Assembly: GCA_945882005.1 (NCBI GenBank)
Contig: CAMCWG010000009.1
Location: 1 to 24,763, forward strand
Direction of reading: 5' to 3'
Length of the DNA: 24,763 nucleotides
Origin: Bordetella parapertussis
Lineage (GTDB): Bacteria > Pseudomonadota > Gammaproteobacteria > Burkholderiales > Burkholderiaceae_B
A model generated the notes under the pieces. That model searched no databases, was not told the origin of the DNA, and saw only the letters and a program-made list of their open reading frames with translations. Below are positions 9,765 through 18,851 of this stretch, in pieces (positions within the stretch are counted from its first letter, which is position 1; each line of letters opens with the position of its first letter). Position numbers and translations under genes: made by a program.

Positions 9765-12611
9765 TTACAGCGTACGCGCCACTTCCCTAATTTCAAAGAT
9801 CTCAAGTTGATCGCCAACCTGTAGATCATTGTTACCGCGCAGCGTAATACCGCAATCAAAACCAGATTTCACTTCGCGCACATCATCCTTGAAACGACGC
9901 AAGGACTCCATATGACCCGTCCAATGCACGACGTTGTTGCGCAATAGGCGAACTTGCGAGTCGCGGCGAACCAAGCCGTCGGTCACCATACAACCAGCCA
10001 CCGTACCGATACGCGAAATCGTGTACACCTCGCGGATATCGACCATACCGATGATCTCTTCACGCTTCTCGGGCGCAAGCATGCCAGACATGGCAAGCTT
10101 CACTTCGTCGACCGCATCATAAATGATGTTGTAGTAACGAATATCCACGCCGTTCGATTCCGCCAACTTCTTGGAGCTTGCATCTGCACGTACGTTAAAG
10201 CCGATGATCACAGCACCGGAAGCAATCGCCAAGTTGACGTCGCTTTCAGAGATACCGCCTACCGCAGCATGTACCACTTGTACGCGCACCTCTTCGGTAG
10301 AAAGCTTCACGAGAGATTGCACCAAAGCCTCTTGTGAACCTTGCACATCCGTCTTCACAATCAAGGACAAGGTCTGTGAGCCCTCAGCGATGTTTTCAAA
10401 CATCGACTCAAGCTTGGCGGCTTGCTGACGTGCCAACTTAACGTCACGGAACTTACCTTGACGGAACAACGCGATTTCACGCGCACGACGCTCATCAGCC
10501 AGAGACATCACTTCGTCACCTGCCGCCGGCACTTCGGTCAAACCTTGGATCTCGACAGGAATCGAAGGACCAGCGGACTGGATCGGCTTGCCGTTCTCAT
10601 CAAGCATCGCTCGTACGCGACCATAACTTGCGCCAGCCAGCACCACATCGCCGCGACGCAAGGTGCCACTTTGCACCAAGATTGTCGCTACCGGACCACG
10701 CCCCTTATCCAGACGTGCTTCGATCACAATACCTTTTGCAGGCGCATCGATCGCCGCTTTAAGCTCTAGCACTTCAGCCTGAAGTAGTACGTTTTCTAGC
10801 AGTGCATCAATCCCTTGCCCAGTTTTTGCAGACACCGGGATAAACGGCACATCGCCACCATATTCTTCGGGCACAACTTCTTCGACCACCAATTCTTGCT
10901 TCACGCGCTCAGGATTTGCTTCGGGCTTGTCAATCTTGTTGACTGCAACCACGAGCGGAACACCTGCCGCCTTGGCATGATGGATCGCTTCTTTAGTTTG
11001 AGGCATGACACCATCGTCGGCCGCCACAACCAGAATCACAATATCGGTAGCTTTCGCGCCACGCGCACGCATCGCAGTAAATGCCTCGTGGCCCGGAGTA
11101 TCCAGGAATGTCACCATGCCACGCTCGGTTTGAACGTGATAGGCGCCGATGTGCTGGGTAATGCCGCCCGCCTCACCTGACGCAACCTTGGCGCGACGGA
11201 TGTAGTCCAGCAACGAAGTCTTACCGTGATCGACGTGACCCATCACGGTCACAACCGGTGCACGCGGCATCAGTTGAACGTCTGCGTGTGGCGCTTCTTC
11301 ATCGAGGAACGCCTCGGGATCATCCAACTTGGCGGCAATTGCCTTGTGACCAAGTTCTTCGACCACGATCATGGCGGTCTCTTGATCAAGCACTTGGTTA
11401 ATTGTGACCATCTGACCCAACTGCATCAGATGCTTAATCACTTCGCCAGCCTTGACCGACATTTTGTGTGCGAGATCGGCAACGCTAATCGTTTCTGGCA
11501 CGTGAATTTCACGTGCGATGAATTCAATTGGCGCTGGTTCGCGATTATCGACCTGTGCGTTGTTCGCGCCGCGCCCGCCTTTTCTACCACCAGACTTGCT
11601 CTTGCCACCGGCACGCCAACCTTCACGACCCGGTGCAGCAGGCGCATCGCGCTTTTCTACAGGCTTTTTGCGTGAAGCATCGTCGGACCACGTCGAGGCA
11701 ATTTCGCCCGACTTCAATGTCTTTTTGCCTGTTGCGTCGGCTGCGCCTTCCTTTTTGCCCGGTTTAGCACCAGCAGGCTTATGCAAGGTGCCAGACAGGG
11801 CAGCAGGGTCAGGCTCAGCGCGTAGTACTTTGCGCGGCTTGTTGAGCATGTCGCGTAAGGCAGCCGCCTCGGCCTCTGACGCACGGCGCGCTTCATCACG
11901 CACACCTACATCGCCCTCAAGGTGGGCGGGGGTCACAGCGCGACCACGGATAGCTTTGGACGCGTTTTTGCTCGCTTCCAGGGCGGGTTCAACCGGTGTT
12001 TGCACCACGGGTGGCTCTGCGACAACAGGTGTGTCGACAACTGGGGCAGCCGCAACAGGCTCGGCAACAACTTCAGGCGTACTGACAGACTCAGCAATCA
12101 CTTCAACTGGAGCCGCTTCACTTGGGGCAACTTCAACAGGAGCAACCACCTCTGGAGTCTCTACAGGCGCCGCAATTTCTGGCATCTGCACAACTGGCGC
12201 AGCGGCTTCAGTCACTGGCTCGGCAACACGGAGGTCAACTGCAGGCACCTCTGCAACAGGTGCGACTGGCTCTTGGGCTACCGGAGCCGCTGGCGCAACA
12301 TCGGTTACCTCAGGCGTATCGCGCTTAACAAAAACACGTTTCTTGCGAACCTCAACCTGGATGGTTCGCGACTTCCCTGAGCCGTCAGCCTGACGGATTT
12401 CAGTGGTCTGCCTACGCGTGAGTGTAATTTTCTTACCCTCAGTCGCGCCATGGGAACGACGCAGAGACTCGAGCAGTCGAGCTTTATCGCCGTCCGTGAC
12501 GTTATCGTCCACCGATTTGAGATCCACGCCGGCCCCACGCAACTGCTCTAGCAGTACGTTGGCAGGCATTTTCAATTCGATAGCGAACTGGGCGACTGTG
12601 TTACTCGACAT
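9765..12611 (-). CDS. infB: Translation initiation factor IF-2
   Basis: GTPase that delivers initiator tRNA to the 30S subunit and promotes 50S joining. The 948-aa length is normal for betaproteobacteria. In order: IF2-N fold at 1-52 ([20 protein letters not shown]); a basic segment; a long Ala/Pro/Val/Glu-rich linker at about 105-220; a basic Gly-rich stretch; a second IF2-N domain ([20 protein letters not shown]); the G domain with GHVDHGKT (458-465), DTPGHEAF and NKID; then domains II, III and C2 (binding fMet-tRNA). A GAGAG-type ribosome-binding site precedes the ATG. It lies 67 bp after nusA. Confidence 0.97.
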   Translation of the reverse strand: MSSNTVAQFAIELKMPANVLLEQLRGAGVDLKSVDDNVTDGDKARLLESLRRSHGATEGKKITLTRRQTTEIRQADGSGKSRTIQVEVRKKRVFVKRDTPEVTDVAPAAPVAQEPVAPVAEVPAVDLRVAEPVTEAAAPVVQMPEIAAPVETPEVVAPVEVAPSEAAPVEVIAESVSTPEVVAEPVAAAPVVDTPVVAEPPVVQTPVEPALEASKNASKAIRGRAVTPAHLEGDVGVRDEARRASEAEAAALRDMLNKPRKVLRAEPDPAALSGTLHKPAGAKPGKKEGAADATGKKTLKSGEIASTWSDDASRKKPVEKRDAPAAPGREGWRAGGKSKSGGRKGGRGANNAQVDNREPAPIEFIAREIHVPETISVADLAHKMSVKAGEVIKHLMQLGQMVTINQVLDQETAMIVVEELGHKAIAAKLDDPEAFLDEEAPHADVQLMPRAPVVTVMGHVDHGKTSLLDYIRRAKVASGEAGGITQHIGAYHVQTERGMVTFLDTPGHEAFTAMRARGAKATDIVILVVAADDGVMPQTKEAIHHAKAAGVPLVVAVNKIDKPEANPERVKQELVVEEVVPEEYGGDVPFIPVSAKTGQGIDALLENVLLQAEVLELKAAIDAPAKGIVIEARLDKGRGPVATILVQSGTLRRGDVVLAGASYGRVRAMLDENGKPIQSAGPSIPVEIQGLTEVPAAGDEVMSLADERRAREIALFRQGKFRDVKLARQQAAKLESMFENIAEGSQTLSLIVKTDVQGSQEALVQSLVKLSTEEVRVQVVHAAVGGISESDVNLAIASGAVIIGFNVRADASSKKLAESNGVDIRYYNIIYDAVDEVKLAMSGMLAPEKREEIIGMVDIREVYTISRIGTVAGCMVTDGLVRRDSQVRLLRNNVVHWTGHMESLRRFKDDVREVKSGFDCGITLRGNNDLQVGDQLEIFEIREVARTL

Positions 12612-12678
12612 TAGACTCTCTCTTACCTATTTACAGCGTTACAACTTCAGGTGACCTTCAAAGCACTTGCGCGACGTA

Positions 12679-14154
12679 CTAGTTTTCAAACCAGTGCGCA
12701 CGCGCGGCCATAATAATTTCGCTGGCAGCCGTCTCATCTAAGCCTGTAATTTCAGACAACTCGTCGGTGGCCAATTCTGCTAGATCATCGCGTGTATTGA
12801 CGTTCGCGGCTGCCAACTTAGAAACCAGCTCGGGTGTAATGCCATCAAGCGTCAACAAATCTTGCGCCGTTTCAACACGCTCTTCTTGTGCAATTGCTTC
12901 AGTCAGCAATGCGTTGCGTGCGCGTGTGCGCAACTCGTTGATCGTGTCTTCATCAAACGATTCGATTTCCAACAATTCTTGCATTGGCACATACGCGATC
13001 TCTTCGAGGCCCGTAAACCCCTCATCAATCAAAATATCAGCCACTTCTTCGTCAACATCCAGACGCGACATAAACGTCGAACGCAGGGCCGTACGTTCTA
13101 GCTCCTGGCGGTTCTGACTTTCTTCTGGCGTCATGATGTTGATTTGCCAGCCGGTCAATTCAGAAGCCAGTCGAACGTTTTGGCCTTTCGAACCGATTGC
13201 CTTTGGCAGATTTTCTTCATCAACAACAACATCCATCGCGTGCCGATCTTCGTCCACCACGATGGACTCAACGTTTGCAGGTGCAAGTGCTCCGATTACA
13301 AACTCGGCAGGGTCATCCGACCACAACACGATATCGACTTGCTCACCACCGAGTTCATTACGCACTGCAGTCACACGTGAACCACGCATCCCCACGCACG
13401 TACCAATGGGATCGATGCGTTTGTCATAGGCTACGACAGCGATCTTGGCACGTACACCTGGATCGCGCGCCGCACCTTTGATCTCAAGCAAACCTTGCTC
13501 GATCTCAGGTACTTCGTTCTCAAACAATTGCTGGATGAATTCAGGAGCGTTGCGCGAGAGGATGACCTGCTGACCACGCGCCGTACGATCAATCTTTAAC
13601 ACCCATGCTCGCACACGATCGCCGACGCGAAGGTTTTCTTTCGGAATCATTTCGCTGCGTGGTAAACGGGCTTCAATCTTGCCAGTCTCGACGATGACAT
13701 CGCCTTTGTCCATCCGCTTAATCGAACCGGACACGATGGTCTCGCCGCGATCAAGGAAGTCATTCAGAATCTGCTCACGTTCCGCATCACGAATACGCTG
13801 CAAGATCGCTTGTTTGGCAGCCTGCGCACCAATGCGACCGAACTCGATCGGCTCAAGCGCCTCTTCGATATATTCGCCCACTTCAATATCGGACACGATC
13901 TCTTTAGCATCCGATAGCATCTCTTGCTGATCGGGCTCTTGCAGACCTAATTCATCAGGCACGACGAGCCAGCGCCGAAAGCCCTCATGGTCGCCCGTTG
14001 TGCGGTTCACCGACACGCGGATGTCCGCATCGTCTTTAAAGCGTTTTTTCATGGCCGAAGCCAACGCGCCCTCAAGCGCATCAAACACCACGTCACGGGT
14101 CACGTTTTTTTCACGCGCCAACGCATCAACCAACAGAAGAATTTCGCGACTCAT
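12679..14154 (-). CDS. nusA: Transcription termination/antitermination factor NusA
   Basis: RNA-polymerase-associated factor that modulates pausing, intrinsic termination and rRNA antitermination. The 491-aa protein has the N-terminal RNAP-binding domain (1-130), an S1 domain (about 135-200, [17 protein letters not shown]), two KH domains marked by GMRG (in [15 protein letters not shown]) and GSKG (in [19 protein letters not shown]), and two acidic C-terminal repeats (about 365-491) of the proteobacterial type. Its ATG overlaps the rimP stop as ATGA at 14151-14154, indicating translational coupling. Because NusA acts on terminators, the terminator in the rimP leader is a plausible point of autoregulation. 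Confidence 0.97.
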   Translation of the reverse strand: MSREILLLVDALAREKNVTRDVVFDALEGALASAMKKRFKDDADIRVSVNRTTGDHEGFRRWLVVPDELGLQEPDQQEMLSDAKEIVSDIEVGEYIEEALEPIEFGRIGAQAAKQAILQRIRDAEREQILNDFLDRGETIVSGSIKRMDKGDVIVETGKIEARLPRSEMIPKENLRVGDRVRAWVLKIDRTARGQQVILSRNAPEFIQQLFENEVPEIEQGLLEIKGAARDPGVRAKIAVVAYDKRIDPIGTCVGMRGSRVTAVRNELGGEQVDIVLWSDDPAEFVIGALAPANVESIVVDEDRHAMDVVVDEENLPKAIGSKGQNVRLASELTGWQINIMTPEESQNRQELERTALRSTFMSRLDVDEEVADILIDEGFTGLEEIAYVPMQELLEIESFDEDTINELRTRARNALLTEAIAQEERVETAQDLLTLDGITPELVSKLAAANVNTRDDLAELATDELSEITGLDETAASEIIMAARAHWFEN

Positions 14155-14648
14155 CGCTTTTTGCCCTTGAAATCCAAGACTGGATCCAGCTTGCCGCGCT
14201 CTACGTCAGTAAACGCAAAGGCCACTTGCCGAACCTCACCCTTTTTTGCCTCAAACTCGATACCAAAAGGCTTAGACTGCGCCTCAGTACCTGCGGTGCT
14301 GACCGAAATGGTAAGGTCGATCAGCAAACCCGAAAAAACTTTTTGATTCTCTACCGCTTCGCGCAACTTCACCTCAACACGCTCACCAACAAACCGCTTG
14401 TAATCCGCCTCGGTTTTAAGTGGTCTATCCACGCCGGGCGAACCAACCTCGAGCCGGCGGTAATCGATGTTTTCCACTTCGAACACACGCGACAAGTGTT
14501 TGGAAACCTGCTCGCAATCTTCGATGCGCACGCCCTCGGGGCGATCGATCGTAACGCGCAACAATCCCAATGCACCACGTTCGATGTCGATAAACTCGAC
14601 ATCCATCGATGCGAGTGACTGCTGCGTAAGAGTAAAGAGATCTGCCAT
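14151..14648 (-). CDS. rimP: Ribosome maturation factor RimP
   Basis: Binds early 30S intermediates and is needed for 16S rRNA/S12 assembly. The 165-aa protein starts [20 protein letters not shown] and has the family landmarks [26 protein letters not shown] and the C-terminal [12 protein letters not shown]. The frame is open 39 codons further upstream, but those codons run through the terminator hairpin and do not look like RimP, so the start is set at 14648. Only GAGTGT separates the terminator's T-run from the ATG, leaving little room for a ribosome-binding site (a weak GAG). Confidence 0.95.
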   Translation of the reverse strand: MADLFTLTQQSLASMDVEFIDIERGALGLLRVTIDRPEGVRIEDCEQVSKHLSRVFEVENIDYRRLEVGSPGVDRPLKTEADYKRFVGERVEVKLREAVENQKVFSGLLIDLTISVSTAGTEAQSKPFGIEFEAKKGEVRQVAFAFTDVERGKLDPVLDFKGKKR

Positions 14649-14654
14649 ACACTC

Positions 14655-14684
14655 AAAAAAAATGGGCTGAATAACAGCCCATTT
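14655..14684 (-). terminator. Intrinsic terminator/attenuator directly before rimP
   Basis: Read on the minus strand, a perfect 10-bp stem (AAATGGGCTG, at 14684-14675, with its complement at 14669-14660) closes a 5-nt TTATT loop. The stem runs straight into a stretch of 8 T (14662-14655). This is a textbook Rho-independent terminator in the direction of rimP. The rimP ATG begins 6 nt after the T-run, so any rimP mRNA with a 5' leader must read through it. Confidence 0.85.
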
Positions 14685-14767
14685 ACAACTCGTTAAGGTT
14701 TGCACTGGGGGCTTTGACGGCAGTCGCGATAACCTAACGACACATTCCGAAGCAAAACCCGACACAA

Positions 14768-14791
14768 ACCAAATTCAAAACCAAATTCAAA
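14768..14791. repeat. Perfect 12-bp tandem duplication in the rimP leader
   Basis: Two adjacent identical copies of ACCAAATTCAAA (14768-14779 and 14780-14791). In the predicted leader RNA they read UUUGAAUUUGGU twice. They lie between the candidate promoter and the terminator. Function unknown. Confidence 0.9.
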
Positions 14792-14830
14792 GCTTATTTG
14801 CGCATAAAAGTAAATACGCATTAGCCCATG

Positions 14831-14839
14831 ATTCTAGCA
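14831..14839 (-). promoter_or_regulatory. Candidate extended -10 promoter for the rimP operon
   Basis: The minus strand reads TGCTAGAAT, an extended -10 element (TGn plus TAGAAT, one mismatch to TATAAT). No convincing -35 box lies 16-18 bp upstream, which is acceptable for extended -10 promoters. Transcription would begin near 14822-14824, giving a leader of about 175 nt before rimP. Confidence 0.45.
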
Positions 14840-14840
14840 T

Positions 14841-14864
14841 GAAAACGACAATTTTTCTTGTCGT
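14841..14864 (-). terminator. Candidate terminator after rluB
   Basis: The minus strand has a 7-bp perfect stem (ACGACAA at 14864-14858, complement at 14851-14845) with a 6-nt loop. The right arm is followed by TTTC, giving a T-run of four with the last base of the stem. It lies 26 bp after the rluB stop. The stem is short and AT-rich, so termination may be partial. Confidence 0.5.
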
Positions 14865-14889
14865 GGCAACCATTTAGCCGCTTGCGCGA

Positions 14890-16701
14890 CTAACGGTCAC
14901 CTCTTGAGGACTTCGTAAAGCCCAAGCGAGATTCGTGTGCCGCGGGCCCTTTAGGCTGCCAATCATCCCCTTTCGGGCCTGATCTTGGCTTTCCTGCGTT
15001 TCCTTTAGGTCCGGAACGGCCTTGCCCACCCGGCTTTCCTGGACCACGTGGGCCGCCCGCTCCTCTTGGCGGCCTGTTAGCAGGTGCACCACCCGCTCCA
15101 CCAGCACCCTCGGCTCCCGCTGGTCGTCGAGGCCGTGCGCCCTGGTCACGTGGACTTCCAGCATCAGTCGCCTGAGGCTCGCCCGCCACGCCCGCCTGGC
15201 CTGAAGCAGGTCGACCACCCGGTCTGCCGCCTGGACGGCCACGCCCGCCGGGTTTACCACCTGCACCAGTTGGTCCTCCCTGACCGCCTGGGCGACCGCC
15301 CGGCCGTGCATTCGGGCCGCCCGGCTTGCCCGAGCGACCGCCACGTCCAGCGCCTCCGGTCGGGTGTCCGTTGGCATAACCGCCGGTTACCGTCAGCACT
15401 GTGGGCGCTGACTCGGTTGGATGCATAAAGGGTGCGGGCTTGCCGGAACGCCCGCCCTGCACGTTGCCTCGCCTCCCCATCCGTGCGCCATGACTACCGT
15501 TGCGCTCCATCGTACCAAAGCCTGGGGGCAGCGCGCTATCGTGCGAGGTCGGCTGTTTAGGTGCACGCGATCGACCGTCACCAGACTCATCGTCATCCCG
15601 CAACAAACCAACCTGAACCATCAAGGCACTCACCAACTTCGAATCCAGCTCTTCCCAGCGACCGCGACGTAGCGTTGTCGGCAACACAATGTCACCAAAT
15701 CGGGTGCGGATCAGGCGGCTCACTGTCAGACCCACGGCCTCGAACATACGCCGCACTTCGCGGTTGCGCCCTTCATTCAGCGTGACACGGTACCAGCGAT
15801 TACTACCTTCGCCACCCAGAAACTCAATCATCCCGAAACTCGCTGGGCCATCATCAAGTGCAACGCCATCCAACAATGTTTGGCGCTGCTGTGGACCAAG
15901 CTCGCCGAGCACGCGCACAGCGTACTCTCGTTCGTTGCCGTAACGTGGATGCAACAAGCGATTTGAAAGATCGCCTGATGTCGTCAGAATCAACAATCCT
16001 TCCGTGTTCAGATCTAGCCGTCCAACCGACAACCACTTACCAACTTTCATCTTGGGTAAGCGCGCAAAAACGTTAGCCCGCCCACCTGGATCGTCATGAC
16101 TCACAATTTCGCCCGCTGGCTTGTGATACAGGATGACGCGCGGTGGCTTCTTTGTGTTGGTACGCGTAATCGGCCTGCCGTTTACACGCACTAAGTCGTT
16201 AGGCCCAACACGCTGACCAATGTGTGCTGGCTCACCATTTACCGACACACGACCAGCAATAATGAGATCTTCCATCTCGCGCCGCGAACCGATTCCTGCA
16301 TCTGCCAAAAGCTTATGTAGCTTGGGCATCAGCAAATCGCTGTTCAAATATTTATTCAGACGCTGCTCGCTGCGATCCGTGCTGCTTAAGTAGGACAACG
16401 CTTCTTGCGCTTCTTTCTCTGCCTCGACGGGGTCGCCTAGATCGATGGTGTCTGCCTGATCCTGAGCCGCGTCGCTCGAAAAATCCTGCGCAGCAATGGG
16501 GTTAGCAGGTGCTGCGTCAGCGTTTTCAGACACCTCTGGTGCATCACTACGTCTGCGCCTAAACGGTGTGCGTAATTTACGTCCGCGCGGCTTGGCCGGC
16601 GACGCAGCCGCGCCTTCCTGTGAGTCCTGCGGCGCAGCCGCCTTGTCAGGCTCTACTGCTGGCGCCTGATTATCAGGGTGCTCGGTGTTCGAATTAGTCA
16701 C
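14890..16701 (-). CDS. rluB: 23S rRNA pseudouridine synthase, RluB type, with long Gly/Pro/Arg tail
   Basis: RluB-type enzymes make pseudouridine at 23S rRNA position 2605. The 603-aa product is about twice the E. coli length. It has an N-terminal low-complexity segment (1-118, with an Arg-rich RTPFRRRRS patch), an S4 RNA-binding domain (about 125-185, [20 protein letters not shown]), and the RsuA/RluB catalytic domain with Asp230 in [11 protein letters not shown] and [16 protein letters not shown]. From about residue 385 there is a disordered tail dominated by GG-R-P repeats, resembling RGG-type RNA-binding tails. The start codon is GTG at 16701 and overlaps the scpB stop as GTGA, so it is translationally coupled to scpB. 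RluE/F-type paralogues are the alternative, but the scpB neighbourhood favours RluB. Confidence 0.92.
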   Translation of the reverse strand: MTNSNTEHPDNQAPAVEPDKAAAPQDSQEGAAASPAKPRGRKLRTPFRRRRSDAPEVSENADAAPANPIAAQDFSSDAAQDQADTIDLGDPVEAEKEAQEALSYLSSTDRSEQRLNKYLNSDLLMPKLHKLLADAGIGSRREMEDLIIAGRVSVNGEPAHIGQRVGPNDLVRVNGRPITRTNTKKPPRVILYHKPAGEIVSHDDPGGRANVFARLPKMKVGKWLSVGRLDLNTEGLLILTTSGDLSNRLLHPRYGNEREYAVRVLGELGPQQRQTLLDGVALDDGPASFGMIEFLGGEGSNRWYRVTLNEGRNREVRRMFEAVGLTVSRLIRTRFGDIVLPTTLRRGRWEELDSKLVSALMVQVGLLRDDDESGDGRSRAPKQPTSHDSALPPGFGTMERNGSHGARMGRRGNVQGGRSGKPAPFMHPTESAPTVLTVTGGYANGHPTGGAGRGGRSGKPGGPNARPGGRPGGQGGPTGAGGKPGGRGRPGGRPGGRPASGQAGVAGEPQATDAGSPRDQGARPRRPAGAEGAGGAGGAPANRPPRGAGGPRGPGKPGGQGRSGPKGNAGKPRSGPKGDDWQPKGPAAHESRLGFTKSSRGDR

Positions 16702-17753
16702 TTGGACTCCAGATTGGATGGGGGCACTGATGGAGAAATTTCGCTTTCTTGTTCGGTTGCTGCTTGTTCGGTTGAAGCCTGGTCGGCTGCTGCTTGTTCA
16801 CCAGAGTCGAGCAAAGGATCCGTACCGACGGATGGCTCGCCTTCTTGCTGCTCACCTTCTTGCGCAACTGGCTCCTGAGGCTCGGATTGAAGCTCCGCCT
16901 GAGGCTCGGCTTGTGAATCGGCCTGTGAATCAGTTTGTGGTTCCTCTGGCGATTCCAGCGCAAGAGGCAAGGACTCAACGCCCTCTTCATCGCCTGCGGA
17001 CAAAACTTTGCTGGCTGCAACGCCGCCTTCGAGCGTGAGCGATTGCAATGCTTCACTTATCTCTGCCTCACCTAAGGCGGGCAACTCATCTAACGCACGC
17101 AAACCTAGGTCATCTAGAAACTGGCGCGTCGTGCCCAGCAAACCGGGGCGACCCGGGCCATCGCGATGGCCAATGACTTCGACCCAACCACGATCTTCGA
17201 GCGTCTTAATAATCTGCGAAGACACTGTTACACCACGGATATCTTCAATGTCGCCGCGCGTGACGGGTTGGCGCCAAGCAATAATGGCAAGCGTCTCCAT
17301 CACGGCACGTGAATATTTCGGCACGCGCTCTGGACTTAAGCGCTCAAGGTGCCGCTGCATCGCCGCGCGGCTCTGAAAGCGCCAGCCACTCGCGAGCTCA
17401 ACTAGCTCCATCCCACGATCTAGCCAGGCTTGCTGCAAACCTTCTAGCACTTGCGTCAACTGCGCGCCGCTAAAAGACGGCTCATCAAACAACTTTGTTA
17501 ATTCACTTAAAGGCATCGGCAGCGAGGCGCAGAGCAAGGCAGCCTCAACAACCTTTTCTGCGTGCGCGAGCACTTGCGGGTCAACCGCAGACTCAACAGC
17601 GACCACGGCAGTACGCGTGGACTCTTCAGACTGCACTGCCTCTGCATCGCTGCTCGGGTCCGCACGGTGCTCAGCGTCGGCCTCCGGTGCGACGGCTTGT
17701 TCTAGTGATTCATCATGATGATTGTCATGATTATTGTCATGCTGACCGTTCAT
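16698..17753 (-). CDS. scpB: Segregation and condensation protein B
   Basis: ScpB partners ScpA and SMC in chromosome condensation. The 351-aa protein has the double winged-helix core at about residues 58-235: [37 protein letters not shown], and the signature [18 protein letters not shown]. Both ends are unusual. The N-terminus is rich in His, Asp and Asn ([16 protein letters not shown]). The C-terminal 100 residues are Gln/Glu/Ser-rich with AEPQ/ADSQ-like repeats. The core is standard, so the function is secure; the tails are poorly conserved additions. scpA is not in this window. It diverges from the initiator tRNA gene, 77 bp apart. Confidence 0.94.
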   Translation of the reverse strand: MNGQHDNNHDNHHDESLEQAVAPEADAEHRADPSSDAEAVQSEESTRTAVVAVESAVDPQVLAHAEKVVEAALLCASLPMPLSELTKLFDEPSFSGAQLTQVLEGLQQAWLDRGMELVELASGWRFQSRAAMQRHLERLSPERVPKYSRAVMETLAIIAWRQPVTRGDIEDIRGVTVSSQIIKTLEDRGWVEVIGHRDGPGRPGLLGTTRQFLDDLGLRALDELPALGEAEISEALQSLTLEGGVAASKVLSAGDEEGVESLPLALESPEEPQTDSQADSQAEPQAELQSEPQEPVAQEGEQQEGEPSVGTDPLLDSGEQAAADQASTEQAATEQESEISPSVPPSNLESK

Positions 17754-17788
17754 AAGTCTTTCATTTCCTATTAAGCGCTCTAGGCAAC

Positions 17789-17817
17789 TTGTTCTAAAGC
17801 GGTATGTACGCTATACT
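17789..17817 (+). promoter_or_regulatory. Sigma70 promoter of the initiator tRNA gene
   Basis: TTGTTC (17789-17794) and TATACT (17812-17817) are separated by exactly 17 bp. Transcription would start near 17824, a few bases before the mature tRNA 5' end at 17831. Confidence 0.7.
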
Positions 17818-17830
17818 TCTTTTCCTCAGA

Positions 17831-17907
<77 letters not shown>

Positions 17908-17912
17908 AATAC

Positions 17913-17952
17913 AACTGGTCGATCGCTTATGGCGCTCGGCCAGTTTTATTTT
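17913..17952 (+). terminator. Intrinsic terminator of the tRNA-fMet transcript
   Basis: A 13-pair stem with one internal mismatch and one G-T pair (AACTGGTCGATCGC at 17913-17926 against 17932-17945), a 5-nt loop, and then a TTTTATTTT tract. It starts 5 nt after the tRNA CCA. Confidence 0.88.
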
Positions 17953-18221
17953 GTAGATCCCGTTCGGCCGTACATTGAATATTTATCTAACTGGATCAAT
18001 GCGTAACAAACCTCATCGCAGCAATGGCGCGCAACATGTGAAAGTCTAAATCGACACACTAGTTGTCTTGGTCAGATCGGAGCAATTGAATCGTTACGGT
18101 TTAAACCAGGGCCCCACGCATAGCGTGCAAGACCGGCGCATAAGGTTGCGCGAAGAAGAAAGTAGCGCTGAGTGTAGCGTACTTCCCTCTCTAACCTCAA
18201 GCCTTTTAACCGAAATTGCGA
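17953..18221. other. Intergenic stretch between tRNA-fMet terminator and the CobW-like gene
   Basis: No convincing gene, repeat, RNA fold or strong promoter is seen here. A 79-codon open frame on the plus strand (18068-18307) has no recognisable protein character and runs into the 3' end of the opposite gene. The tRNA 3' end is not repeated anywhere in the window, so there is no sign of an integration scar. Confidence 0.6.
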
Positions 18222-18851
18222 TTATTTCCCAACTATCAGACGCATATCAGCAACAAGGGTTTCAGAAAATAGTCGTACGACGACTAATTCTGGGGAAACA
18301 GCCGTGACAGCTCTTTCAATATTTTCAAAGGCAGACTCAAACACCTCGTTATTCAAACCATCAGGGCGATGCACCACAACACATCCGACTGGCCGGACCT
18401 CAAGACATCCGATATCAAACTCTGTCGGATCGACAACCCATATTGTTGATTGGTGCACAAACCGCTGCCCCAAAAAGGGCGTGTGCTTTAACGTTTGCTC
18501 TAGTTGCTCTCTGCGGATGCCACTCGCATCGATCAACACACGCTCTAGTCGCTCAGAGCGCATTGACAATGCGCTCAAAAAAACACTGCGCAACGCATCA
18601 CCTAACCCACTGCGCAAGCCACAACAGAGACAGTCCTCATCGACCGCCCCCATCGCACCATCAAACCACCGGACTGCGTGCTCCTGAAAGGCGCCCTCGA
18701 CCTCAGGACGCTGAGCCAAAAGCGTAAAGGAATGCGGTGCGACTTGGGCTAACAAACGCTTTACAAATAAACGCCGAACAGAAACGTCCTCACCACAAAC
18801 TAAGGTGAGGGGTACTCGACCGAGTTCCTTGGAGGACGAGAAATACATCAA
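18222..18851 (-). CDS. Degenerate CobW/COG0523-like protein with CxCC metal motif
   Basis: COG0523 proteins are G3E GTPases that act as metallochaperones or insertases for zinc, cobalt and other metals. This 209-aa protein follows the order of their G domain. RVPLTLVCG (12-20) matches the beta strand before the P-loop, CLCCG (Cys74, Cys76, Cys77) is the hallmark CxCC metal motif, VLIDASGI matches the Walker B/ETTG region, and IWVVDPTEF the next strand. The key nucleotide contacts are missing: the Walker A GxxGxGKT position reads GEDVSVRR, and the NKxD position reads HRPDG. The C-terminal CobW_C domain is also absent. It may bind metal without hydrolysing GTP. Its ATG overlaps the stop of the crotonase gene (ATGA), so the two are coupled. 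The family assignment is inferred from motif order only. Confidence 0.65.
   Translation of the reverse strand: MMYFSSSKELGRVPLTLVCGEDVSVRRLFVKRLLAQVAPHSFTLLAQRPEVEGAFQEHAVRWFDGAMGAVDEDCLCCGLRSGLGDALRSVFLSALSMRSERLERVLIDASGIRREQLEQTLKHTPFLGQRFVHQSTIWVVDPTEFDIGCLEVRPVGCVVVHRPDGLNNEVFESAFENIERAVTAVSPELVVVRLFSETLVADMRLIVGK

Noticed and set aside
11518..12393. Long open frame (291 codons) on the plus strand opposite infB.
   Set aside because: It is the antisense shadow of the Ala/Pro/Val-rich infB linker; its Ser/Thr/Gly/Ala-repeat composition is explained by that and it has no ribosome-binding site or domain.
14823..14829. AUGGGCU near the start of the rimP leader matches the 5' arm of the terminator and could act as an anti-terminator.
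   Set aside because: The predicted transcription start from the extended -10 element falls within or after this heptamer, so it would be mostly untranscribed; a 7-nt match is also easily due to chance.
14874..15377. Second minus-strand frame of 167 codons inside the rluB tail.
   Set aside because: A frame-shifted shadow of the GC-rich Gly/Arg/Pro repeats; no start signal and the rluB frame is continuous.
18068..18307. 79-codon plus-strand frame downstream of tRNA-fMet.
   Set aside because: No recognisable domain or ribosome-binding site, and it overlaps the 3' end of the CobW-like gene on the other strand.
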